Below, one piece after another: positions 10,866 through 19,172 of a stretch of 64,000 bases of DNA. The DNA is taken from the NCBI GenBank assembly GCA_963989245.1, contig OZ022342.1, positions 54,496,817 through 54,560,816 of the forward strand. Reading direction: 5' to 3'. The notes beneath the pieces were generated by a model. It was not told the origin of the DNA. It did no database searches and saw nothing but the letters and a program-made list of their open reading frames with translations. Source of the stretch: Nansenia antarctica. Lineage: Eukaryota; Chordata; Actinopteri; Argentiniformes; Microstomatidae. The translations under genes were made by a program, and so were the position numbers. Numbering within the stretch: the first letter of the stretch is position 1; every line of letters begins with the position of its first letter.

Positions 10866-11399
10866 TGTTACGGCTGGGCCGTCACACACGCCCTCCCCCG
10901 CCCCCACAGCTCGAGCACCCGCCCCCACAACTCGAGCACAGCGTGCTCTCCGCCGCAGGTGAATCTCGTTCCCGGTGATTGGAGGGTTATCCAGCCACAG
11001 TCAAACCAACACACCTGTCTCCACTCCCAATTAACCCTCTGGCTACATCTACCCTGGACTCCCTTCATTCATCGTCAGTTCTTCCCTAAGAATGACCTGG
11101 CAAGTATCCTCTGTGATTAGTTATGAACTTTGCTCTTGTGCCTATTCTTGTGATTCGTTGATATCTTATGTACTGGCCTACCGTGGAGACTTACCCTGCT
11201 TTCCTGTTCCTCCACAGCCCATGCCAACCACTACCGCCATCCCGCCAGGTTGAAACCCCCAGCCCGCCAGGCTGAAACCTCCGGACTCATCATCTGTGTT
11301 TCCACCCACCTGCACTGTAAATAAATACCCTACGGGGCTAACACTGTATTCTGCCTCCGGTGTCGTGTCCTTGAGCTCCCTCGCCCCCGTGTCATAACA
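10866..11399 (+). repeat. 5' LTR of the chromovirus
   Basis: Runs from TGTTACGGCTGG to CATAACA. AAATAAATA near 11319-11327 may serve as polyadenylation signal. It contains the segment GTCAGTTCTTC that complements the primer site. Confidence 0.95.
11074..11084 (+). promoter_or_regulatory. Self-primer segment in LTR, likely transcript 5' end
   Basis: GTCAGTTCTTC is the exact reverse complement of the 11 bases that follow the LTR (11400-11410). In Tf1-type self-priming elements the first bases of the mRNA pair with the primer site, so transcription is inferred to begin near here. Confidence 0.65.
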
Positions 11400-11410
11400 G
11401 AAGAACTGAC
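11400..11410 (+). promoter_or_regulatory. Self-priming primer binding site
   Basis: GAAGAACTGAC starts at the first base after the 5' LTR and pairs perfectly with 11074-11084. No tRNA 3' complement beginning TGG is present at this place. Confidence 0.68.
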
Positions 11411-11411
11411 C

Positions 11412-12491
11412 ATGCAATTGGGCTCAGACGACACGAAGGACCGGGCACCATCTCCCACCCCTGGATCCGGTCCGACGGCTATCCAGATCCTCGCTGAACA
11501 CACTCACCTCCTCCAGGCGGCCGCTACAGCGTGCCAGGCCCTGAACACTCGCATGACAACCCAGGAGGCTAACCAGGAGCACCGCGCCACCCAGATGCAG
11601 CACCTCATCTCTACGACCCAAGCGCTTACAGCACAGGTGGCCGCGCTCGCAGCCTTTGCCCCCCCCCCTGCTCTCCCTGACCCTGCCCAGCTACCGGCAC
11701 CACCTACTGGACAGCCACGGGAGCCCCACCTAGCCAGCCCCCGCCCCTTCGACGGAGCCTTCGCCCAGTTCCGAGGCTTCATCCTCCAGTGCGAGTTGGT
11801 GTTCTCGCATCAGCCCAGCCAGTTCTGGTCGCCGGCAGCCCGGGTGGCGTTCATCACCAACCTCACCACCGGCGACGCCCTGAATTGGGTCCAGGCCACC
11901 CTCTGCGCCCGCCCTGACCTGTTCGGTGACTACGCTACCTTCCTCACGGAGTTCAAGAGGGTTTTCGACCACCCCACTGCAGGACAGGAGGTCGGGGCGC
12001 GACTGATGTCACTCCACCAGGGGAACCGGACCGCGGCGGCCTACTCTACCGAGTTTCGCACCCTGGCAGCCGGAAGCGGATGGAATGACAGGGCACTGCG
12101 ATCTGCTTTCCGCCAGGGGCTGAGTGAGGCTATCAAGGACGAGCTCGTCCGGGACAGACCCGCCGCCCTGGACGAACTAGTGGCCCTAGCCATCGACGTT
12201 GACGAGCGCTCCCGGGAGCGTCGGAGAGAGAGAGGGCGCTACCAGACCAGCTCGCCACGCCCCCAGGACCCTATCGTCACAGCCAACCCCTCCTCCGCAC
12301 GGGAGTCGACCTACACCCCATGCACTGGCGAGGAGCCGATGCAGCTTGGTCGAGCCCGCCTCACCACGGCGGAGAAGGAGAGGAGAAGGGCCCAGGGCCT
12401 GTGCCTCTACTGTGGAGAGAAGGGACACCTCCGTGACACCTGCCCGTCCCTATCAAAAGGGCAGGCTCACCCGAAGGGGGAATCCGGGTGA
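11412..12491 (+). CDS. Chromovirus gag polyprotein
   Basis: A 359-residue ORF starts at ATG 11412, one base after the primer site. The central retrotransposon-gag domain (FRGFILQCELVFSHQPSQFW to EFRTLAAGSGWND) forms the capsid. A single zinc knuckle CLYCGEKGHLRDTC lies near residue 334. The stop TGA at 12489-12491 overlaps pol. The fold family is the one from which the mammalian sushi-derived genes (PEG10, RTL) came; that link is general knowledge. Confidence 0.93.
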   Translation: MQLGSDDTKDRAPSPTPGSGPTAIQILAEHTHLLQAAATACQALNTRMTTQEANQEHRATQMQHLISTTQALTAQVAALAAFAPPPALPDPAQLPAPPTGQPREPHLASPRPFDGAFAQFRGFILQCELVFSHQPSQFWSPAARVAFITNLTTGDALNWVQATLCARPDLFGDYATFLTEFKRVFDHPTAGQEVGARLMSLHQGNRTAAAYSTEFRTLAAGSGWNDRALRSAFRQGLSEAIKDELVRDRPAALDELVALAIDVDERSRERRRERGRYQTSSPRPQDPIVTANPSSARESTYTPCTGEEPMQLGRARLTTAEKERRRAQGLCLYCGEKGHLRDTCPSLSKGQAHPKGESG

Positions 12492-15400
12492 GCCGTGTCT
12501 CTCAATCCCCACCTACCACCAGCCCAGCCAGGTTCTCTGTCACCCTCTCCTGGCAGGGGCAGAACCTCACGGTCGAGGCCATTATTGACTCGGGAGCAGA
12601 CGAGAACTTTATGGACGCCCAGCTGGCCCGCTCAGCTGCCGTTCCCCTCGTTGCCCTCGAGACCCCCCTCTCCGTCTCAGCCCTAGACGGACACAGCCTG
12701 GGGCCTCTCACCCACCGCTCTACACCCCTCTCCTTGACCGTCTCTGGGAACCATGTGGAGGAGATCCGGTTTTACATCCTCAAGACCCCCCAGTCCCCGC
12801 TCATCCTGGGACGACCGTGGCTCGAGCTCCACATTCCCCATGTCAGCTATGGTGAGGGACGTATCCTGAGCTGGAGTACCGCATGCTACGCCCGGTGCCT
12901 CCGTGCCGCCCATACCCCCACATCGCCTCTGCGACCGCCTCCGGCTCCCCCTGACCTCTCCTCCATCCCAGAGGTCTACCACGACCTCGGAGAGGCCTTC
13001 AGCAAGGAGCGTGCTCGTACCCTGCCGCCTCACCGGCCCTACGACTGTGCCGTCGAGCTCCGCCCTGGCAACAAACTTCCGGTCAGTCGCCTCTACAACC
13101 TTGCCCCCCCGGAGAAGGCAGCCATGGACACCTACATCTCCGACTGTCTGGCTGAGGGGCTCATCCGTCCATCACACTCCCCGGTGGCAGCGGGGTTTTT
13201 CTTCGTGAAGAAGAAGGATGGAACCCTCAGGCCATGCATTGACTACCGTGAGCTCAATGCCATCACCGTCCGGAACACCTATCCTCTCCCCCTCATGAGC
13301 TCCAACTTTGAGCCCCTCCTTGGGGCCACCATCTTCACTAAGCTGGACCTCCGGAACGCCTACCATCTGGTCCGGATTCGTGAGGGTGACGAGTGGAAGA
13401 CGGCGTTCAAGACCCCCCGTGGCCACTATGAGTACCTTGTCATGCCCTTTGGTCTCACTAACGCCCCCTCCGTCTTTCAGGCCCTCATGAACGACGTCCT
13501 CAGGGACATGCTGGACATCTTTGTCGTCCTCTACCTGGATGACATCCTAGTATTCTCCAGGAACCCTGAGGAGCATGTCCAACATGTCCGCCTAGTCCTC
13601 CAGCGCCTACTGGAGAATCGCCTTTTTATTAAGGCTGAGAAGTGCTCGTTCCACACTCACTCTGTGGAATTCCTGGGGCTCATCGTGGAGGGTGGGTTGA
13701 CTCGCCCTGACCCCAAGAAGACTCGGGCCGTCGTCGAGTGGGGCCAACCTACCACCCGGAAACAGCTGCAGTCATTCCTCGGCTTTGCCAACTTCTACCG
13801 GCGATTCATCCGGGACTTCAGCCGGGTAGCCGCCCCCCTCACTGCCCTCACCTCCCCCCTGCGCCAGTTCACGTGGACACCAGCAGCCAGCGCTGCCTTC
13901 AGTGACCTGAAGAGGCTCTTCACCTCGGCGCCGGTCCTAATCAACCCAGACCCCTCTAGGCCCTTCATCGTGGAAGTGGACGCCTCAGACACGGGCGTCG
14001 GTGGCGTGCTCTCTCAACGATCGGAGGACCAGACCGTGCACCCCTGCGCCTTCTACTCCCGCCGTTATACCTCCGCCGAGGCCAACTACGACATCGGGAA
14101 CCGCGAGCTGCTGGCGGTGGTGGAGGCGTTCCACGAGTGGCGGCACTGGCTGGAGGGCGCAGAGCACCCCTTCACCGTCTGGTCGGACCACAAGAACCTA
14201 ACCTACATCAAGTCGGCCAGGCGGTTGAACTCCCGTCAGGCACGCTGGGCCCTGTTCCTCGGGCGGTTTAACTTCCACCTCACGTTCCGTCCGGGCTCCC
14301 TGAACGCCAAGGCTGACTCCCTTTCTCGGCTCCATGCCGCAGAGGAGGAACCCACCACTCCTGACACCATCGTTCCATCCTCCCGGGTCGTTGGAGTGGT
14401 CACCCTGGAGATCGAGGCGGTGGTCAGAGCTGCACAGCGCACCCAGCCAGATCCCCGACCGGGGTCCCCCGGCCGTCTCTTCGTCCCGGACGCCGTCAGG
14501 ACCAAGGTGATGCAGTGGGGCCACGCCAGCCGCTTCGCCTGCCATCCTGGGGCCCTACGCACACTGTCCTTCCTGCGCCGGCGGTTCTGGTGGTCCACCA
14601 TGGCCGCGAACGTCAGGGAGTTCGTCTCGGCCTGCCCTACCTGCGCTCGCAGCAAGGCATCCCACCGGCCGCCTTCAGGACTGCTGCGGCCTCTACCCGT
14701 GCCCGGTCGACCGTGGTCCCACCTCGCCATGGACTTCGTGACCGGCCTTCCCCCGTCTCTAGGCAACACGGTCATCCTCACCATCGTGGACCGCTTCTCC
14801 AAGTCCGTGCGGTTGGTAGCTCTGGCAAAGCTACCGACCTCGGCGGAGACGGCGGAGCTACTCACCACCCACGTCTTCCGGCTTTACGGGCTTCCCCAGG
14901 ATGTGGTTTCCGACCGTGGCCCCCAGTTCACATCCAAGGTGTGGCAGGCCTTCTGTTCTGGGATTGGGGCCACGACCAGCCTCTCCTCCGGCTACCATCC
15001 TCAGACCAATGGGCAGGCGGAGAGAGCCAACCAGAGCCTGGAGTCGGCACTCCGCTGCATGTCCTCCCTCCATCCATCCTCCTGGAGCAAGGACCTACCC
15101 TGGGTGGAGTACTCTCTGAACGCCATGGTGAATGAAGCCACCGGCCGGTCCCCCTTCGAGTGCTCCTTGGGGTACCAGCCACCCCTGCTTTCTACCCAGG
15201 AGGGCGAAGCGTCGGTACCATCAGTCCAGGCACACCTCCTTCGCTGTCGTCGGGTCTGGACCTCCGTACGCTCGGCCTTGCTTCGGGCCACCGCCCGAAC
15301 TACCCGAAGCGCCAACCGTCGTCGCACTCCAGCTCCGGTGTACCAGGTGGGCCAGAGGGTCTGGCTCTCCACGGCGGATCTCCCCCTCAATGTCCCCTCC

Positions 15401-15904
15401 CGGAAGTTGGCGTCGAGGTACATCGGCCCCTACGCCATCGACCGGGTCATCAACCCCGCTGCCATCCGGCTGGTCCTCCCTCACTGCCTCCGTCGGATCC
15501 ACCCGGTGTTCCACGTCTCCCGGGTTAAGCCCCATGTCGCCAGCGACCTGATGCCACCAGCCCCTGCACCGCCCCCTCCTCAGTTGGTGGATGGCCACCC
15601 CCAGTGGGCGGTAAGGAGGCTCCTCAGGGCTCGTCGCTGTGGCCGGGGTTTCCAGTACCTGGTGGACTGGGAAGGATATGGCCCAGAGGAACGGAGCTGG
15701 ATTCCCCGGTCCCAGATCATGTCCCCAGTCCTCCTCAGGGACTTCTATCGGGCCCACCCGGAGGCTCCAGGCCGGTCGCCAGGAGGCTCCCCCTCGGGGG
15801 GGGGTCCTGTTACGGCTGGGCCGTCACACACGCCCTCCCCCGCCCCCACAGCTCGAGCACCCGCCCCCACAACTCGAGCACAGCGTGCTCTCCGCCGCAG
15901 GTGA
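12437..15904 (+). CDS. Chromovirus pol: protease, RT, RNase H, integrase, chromodomain
   Basis: The pol frame is -1 relative to gag. It is open from 12437 and overlaps gag by about 55 nt, so expression by -1 frameshifting is inferred. Counting residues from 12488, the order is: protease DSGAD (about 34); RT with CIDYRELNAITVRN, LDLRNAYHLVRI and YLDD (about 349); RNase H EVDASDTGVGGVL (about 496); integrase zinc region H..H..C..C (about 680-730); DDE core (MDFVTGLP, VSDRGPQFTS, YHPQTNGQAERANQ); and a C-terminal chromodomain (FQYLVDWEGYGPEERSWIP) that guides insertion into chromatin. No stops or frameshifts occur. No canonical slippery heptamer is obvious; candidates are TCAAAAGGG (12453-12461) and GGGGGAA (12476-12482). 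Confidence 0.94.
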   Translation, partial: HLPVPIKRAGSPEGGIRVSRVSQSPPTTSPARFSVTLSWQGQNLTVEAIIDSGADENFMDAQLARSAAVPLVALETPLSVSALDGHSLGPLTHRSTPLSLTVSGNHVEEIRFYILKTPQSPLILGRPWLELHIPHVSYGEGRILSWSTACYARCLRAAHTPTSPLRPPPAPPDLSSIPEVYHDLGEAFSKERARTLPPHRPYDCAVELRPGNKLPVSRLYNLAPPEKAAMDTYISDCLAEGLIRPSHSPVAAGFFFVKKKDGTLRPCIDYRELNAITVRNTYPLPLMSSNFEPLLGATIFTKLDLRNAYHLVRIREGDEWKTAFKTPRGHYEYLVMPFGLTNAPSVFQALMNDVLRDMLDIFVVLYLDDILVFSRNPEEHVQHVRLVLQRLLENRLFIKAEKCSFHTHSVEFLGLIVEGGLTRPDPKKTRAVVEWGQPTTRKQLQSFLGFANFYRRFIRDFSRVAAPLTALTSPLRQFTWTPAASAAFSDLKRLFTSAPVLINPDPSRPFIVEVDASDTGVGGVLSQRSEDQTVHPCAFYSRRYTSAEANYDIGNRELLAVVEAFHEWRHWLEGAEHPFTVWSDHKNLTYIKSARRLNSRQARWALFLGRFNFHLTFRPGSLNAKADSLSRLHAAEEEPTTPDTIVPSSRVVGVVTLEIEAVVRAAQRTQPDPRPGSPGRLFVPDAVRTKVMQWGHASRFACHPGALRTLSFLRRRFWWSTMAANVREFVSACPTCARSKASHRPPSGLLRPLPVPGRPWSHLAMDFVTGLPPSLGNTVILTIVDRFSKSVRLVALAKLPTSAETAELLTTHVFRLYGLPQDVVSDRGPQFTSKVWQAFCSGIGATTSLSSGYHPQTNGQAERANQSLESALRCMSSLHPSSWSKDLPWVEYSLNAMVNEATGRSPFECSLGYQPPLLSTQEGEASVPSVQAHLLRCRRVWTSVRSALLRATARTTRSANRRRTPAPVYQVGQRVWLSTADLPLNVPSRKLASRYIGPYAIDRVINPAAIRLVLPHCLRRIHPVFHVSRVKPHVASDLMPPAPAPPPPQLVDGHPQWAVRRLLRARRCGRGFQYLVDWEGYGPEERSWIPRSQIMSPVLLRDFYRAHPEAPGRSPGGSPSGGGPVTAGPSHTPSPAPTARAPAPTTRAQRALRRR
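15796..15807 (+). promoter_or_regulatory. Polypurine tract of the chromovirus
   Basis: A run of nine G followed by TCC directly precedes the 3' LTR start TGTTACGG. Confidence 0.75.
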
Positions 15905-16341
15905 ATCTCGTTCCCGGTGATTGGAGGGTTATCCAGCCACAGTCAAACCAACACACCTGTCTCCACTCCCAATTAACCCTCTGGCTACATCTACCCTGGA
16001 CTCCCTTCATTCATCGTCAGTTCTTCCCTAAGAATGACCTGGCAAGTATCCTCTGTGATTAGTTATGAACTTTGCTCTTGTGCCTATTCTTGTGATTCGT
16101 TGATATCTTATGTACTGGCCTACCGTGGAGACTTACCCTGCTTTCCTGTTCCTCCACAGCCCATGCCAACCACTACCGCCATCCCGCCAGGTTGAAACCC
16201 CCAGCCCGCCAGGCTGAAACCTCCGGACTCATCATCTGTGTTTCCACCCACCTGCACTGTAAATAAATACCCTACGGGGCTAACACTGTATTCTGCCTCC
16301 GGTGTCGTGTCCTTGAGCTCCCTCGCCCCCGTGTCATAACA
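15808..16341 (+). repeat. 3' LTR of the chromovirus
   Basis: Same length as, and by eye identical to, 10866-11399. The pol stop lies inside it (about 15902), so the last pol residues are LTR-encoded. Confidence 0.95.
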
Positions 16342-17094
16342 GAATCAGAATCAGAATGTATTTTATTACATCTAATGTACAGGTACATAGAGTAACATTC
16401 ATAGGTTCAGGTTCTTGTTGGTTCTGACATGCCCGATGGCAGGTGGGCCGCCAAGGTTTAGGCCGTTGAATATCCCCAAAAAGGGGGCAGCGGCTCATTG
16501 GTTCATTTTCTACACGGACACTGGCCCGGCCCAATCACATGCTTAAGCCTGTGTATACAAAATAAGAAATGTAGTGATTATCAATATGAAGAAAAATAAT
16601 ACCAAGTGAGATCTTTTTTTTTATTATTGTGCATTGACATGTATGATAATCTCATGTGCAAAAATAAATAAATGAAATGAAATGAAAGCCCAAGCCTCTT
16701 ATTGTTTACCTATAATTGGAATAAGTAATTGGAATCTTTCCTATGACTTCAAGCATAACTTCTTCTTTAACAATAACTTAACAGTATTGAGTTTGGGTAT
16801 TGTTTGCTCAGCAGCCACGTCTCATCACCTTGGAGTTAGTCAACAGTGAATGAGTACGCTGGTCCACACTTGCATTGGTATACTTGATCTGTCTATGACA
16901 CTACTGCGCTCTATAGGGGTTTTGATGAAAGGTTCAATAGTTATGCATCATATGCATGTTGAACAGACTACAAAGAGTTTGGGAAAGTAGCTGCAGCTCT
17001 AGTTTTCCAAACACCCCTGTCTGAAAGAGACTGGATACGAGACTGGCTGGTACGGATGGAGGTTTCTAAAAGAAACGGCATTTAGCCTACTGTC
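16342..17094. other. Non-coding; LINE-like tail and spacer
   Basis: GAATCAGAATCAGAATGTATTTT at the start resembles the reverse complement of a fish LINE/SINE tail, and the chromovirus used this repeat as target. AAATAAATGAAATGAAATG near 16660-16685 is a second simple tail. No gene is seen. Confidence 0.5.
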
Positions 17095-17330
17095 TTTAAA
17101 TAAAAGAAACCAATTTTAGTAACATTTCATATAGGGCTCAGAAGTTAGGTCATTATCTATAATAACACCTAGGTTCTTGGCTTCCCGATTACTGCACAGG
17201 CTCAGATGCTCTAGGTTGTTTTATATTGCATCTCTCTGAGGTCTTGGTCCAACCAAAATGACCTGTTTTGTCATCGTTATATTTATATTTAAAAATAGTG
17301 TGCAGTGAGGATGTCTTCTGTAGTAGTCCA
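17095..17330 (-). mobile_element. LINE reverse transcriptase fragment
   Basis: Minus-strand translation gives KQVILVGPRPQRD and NREAKNLGVIIDNDLTSEP, matching the conserved LGVIID block after the RT palm of L2/Rex1-like LINEs. Stops interrupt the frame, so it is a relic. Confidence 0.65.
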
Positions 17331-17580
17331 AAAGATTTAACAGGTACAAACACATTTTAGTTATTATAAATTAAGGGATTAAAAGACTCAAACACATACA
17401 GACAAACATGGACTCCCCCACCCCACCTCATACACAATATGACCCTGTACAGTAGCTGCATGTGTCTTATAGAAGGGTCTTATAGAAATACCACCACGAC
17501 TGATCTTACATTAATTGTAAACATCATCGCAAGTACAAGATGTACTGTAGAAATCATGTTTATTGAACTGCACACTTCCA

Positions 17581-18635
17581 TCATACTCTTCCATGCTTCC
17601 ACAGCAGCAGTACCATCTCAACATCAGTAAAGACACTGCTGCCCTCTCTGGTGTCCTTTGATGAGGAGCAAGTTGCCACACCCAGCACACCCACAGTCAC
17701 AGCCAGACCACAGAACAGAGTATCACTAGGTGGCTCACCGTGACCAACCTCCAGCTCTGAATGACAGACAGAGAGACAGACAAAGAGGGGGACAGAGTCA
17801 CTCAAGGAAGAAACACTAAGTGTCAAGAGAAATCAATGGAGAATCCCCTCATCCCATCCTAGTACCTACCCCATACCCCATTGTACGTACCAACTCATCC
17901 CAAAACCTGACTGACCCCAGACTTTAACGTTAACTCACCCCAGGACCTGACTCTGGATTCCTCCAGGGCTTCGTGTTCCACAGAGCAAACATAGACGTCG
18001 CCCGCCTGGGGAGTGATCCTCAGGGTGGAGAACTGATGGTATGTTCCATCATTGTTAGAACGAAACAGACTTAGAGAAGCCACCTCCGTCACATCTGTGT
18101 TGTTCTGGTCCTTTTCTGTCCACTTGGTCCACTTGACTATGATGGAAGGGGGGTAGAAATGATTGGCAAAGCAGATGAGGGAGTTCTCCACCCCCGGCTC
18201 CACCTCGTCCCTGGGGTAGATGGAGATCTCAGGAGCTATAACAAGTTATGCATTGGTTATATGTTACTGTGTCATTACTATTTCAACCTAGTTCTCAACT
18301 AAATACAATAATATTTTTATTTTATTTTTTAAATGTACTGTAAAGTAAAGTTTTGTGTGATATCTTGTCCCTACCTGTTGTAGTGGGAGTGCCCTCTCCG
18401 GCCTGTGTAGCTCTTGTTAAGTAGAATGCATGAATGCATAACTCTCTGCTATTCTTGGCCAGTTCATAGAAGCCAGGCCAGAAGGCAGGGTTGTAGGCAG
18501 TGAAGGAGGGTAATGAGTAGACTTCCAGTTCATTTTGAAAATCAGCATGAAGAATCTCCTCTTCATCAGTGTCCACGTAGACCTGAGCTTCTCCTGACTC
18601 AAAGCAACTTAAGATGCAGCTGCTCTCATGAGGGA
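17581..18635 (-). CDS. MHC class II antigen alpha chain (leader exon not found)
   Basis: This would be the alpha subunit of the class II peptide-presenting heterodimer. Exons on the minus strand: alpha-1 18635-18375 (HESSCILSCFESGEAQVYVD, HADFQNELEVYSLPSF), alpha-2 18235-17939 (immunoglobulin C1 domain with Cys in SLICFANHFYPP and DVYVCSVEHEAL), and connecting peptide/TM/tail 17756 to about 17581 (TLFCGLAVTVGVLGVAT). Lengths 261 and 297 nt and phase-1 junctions match class II genes, and all splice sites are GT/AG. No ATG leader exon is seen between 18636 and the LTR just upstream. The tail after the TM segment is longer than usual and the TM is short, so membrane anchoring is uncertain. The fish lineage (DA, DB or DE) cannot be decided by eye. 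Confidence 0.88.
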
Positions 18636-18931
18636 CTTGAGCAAAGGTATGAAAGAAACATAATAAAATGCATACTTTGAATATCCGAAAGACAATCAAT
18701 TCTGTAATCTAGAGTTCAAACAATAACAAGGCGTTCTCCACGCCAGTTTATTTGGTAAACAGCTTAGAGATGGGTGTAAGGTGATCAACTTCTCCAGTAT
18801 CGATTTAATTGAGTCGTCACTTACAAGCGAGTTCGTTTAATCTCAATGAGACGTTCTTGATATCACTTCTTAAGATGATATGATCCAATCAAATATTAGG
18901 CACCACTACTGAACTGTTCATTAAGATAATA

Positions 18932-18937
18932 TTTATT
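18932..18937 (-). terminator. LTR polyadenylation signal AATAAA
   Basis: TTTATT on plus reads AATAAA on the minus strand, about 150 bases after the LTR TATA box, the expected R-region spacing. Confidence 0.55.
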
Positions 18938-19085
18938 CAAGCACATCAGCAAGCAATAATAGTTCATTTCCATGGAAAAGAGTCTTTTCTAGTTTCACCT
19001 CTGCAGGCCCATCTCAGCTAGCCGTCAACAAGTTAACTGCAGTGGCTCCACCAAAACAAGAGTCCCTCTCACCTCCGTACATAGT

Positions 19086-19093
19086 CCTTTATA
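19086..19093 (-). promoter_or_regulatory. LTR TATA box
   Basis: Minus strand reads TATAAAGG. It points toward the MHC class II alpha exons, whose first visible exon starts about 450 bases downstream. Confidence 0.55.
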
Positions 19094-19172
19094 CAATTCA
19101 TTAAACATTTTGGGCTGGGTGATGCCCCCCCCCCCCTCTATCTGGTAGTTTTCCAAGTGTCAGCACAAATCC

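Larger units (their letters stand above)
10866..16341 (+). mobile_element. Intact chromodomain Ty3/Gypsy (sushi-like chromovirus)
   Basis: LTRs at 10866-11399 and 15808-16341 are both 534 bp and look identical on direct comparison. GAATC flanks each side (10861-10865 and 16342-16346), a 5-bp target duplication. Gag and pol are both fully open, there is a G-run polypurine tract, and the base after the 5' LTR begins a self-priming site. GC-rich coding contrasts with the AT-rich surroundings. Everything needed for retrotransposition appears present, so the insertion is very recent. Confidence 0.96.

Noticed and set aside
12199..12588. Extra protein overlapping gag and pol
   Set aside because: GC-rich shadow frame of the gag gene, without motifs.
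18636..18699. In-frame signal-peptide-like start (IVFRIFKVCILLCFF) directly before the MHC alpha-1 exon
   Set aside because: The first codon is TTG, not ATG, and no in-frame ATG follows. The hydrophobic residues come from the pyrimidine-rich tract before the acceptor.
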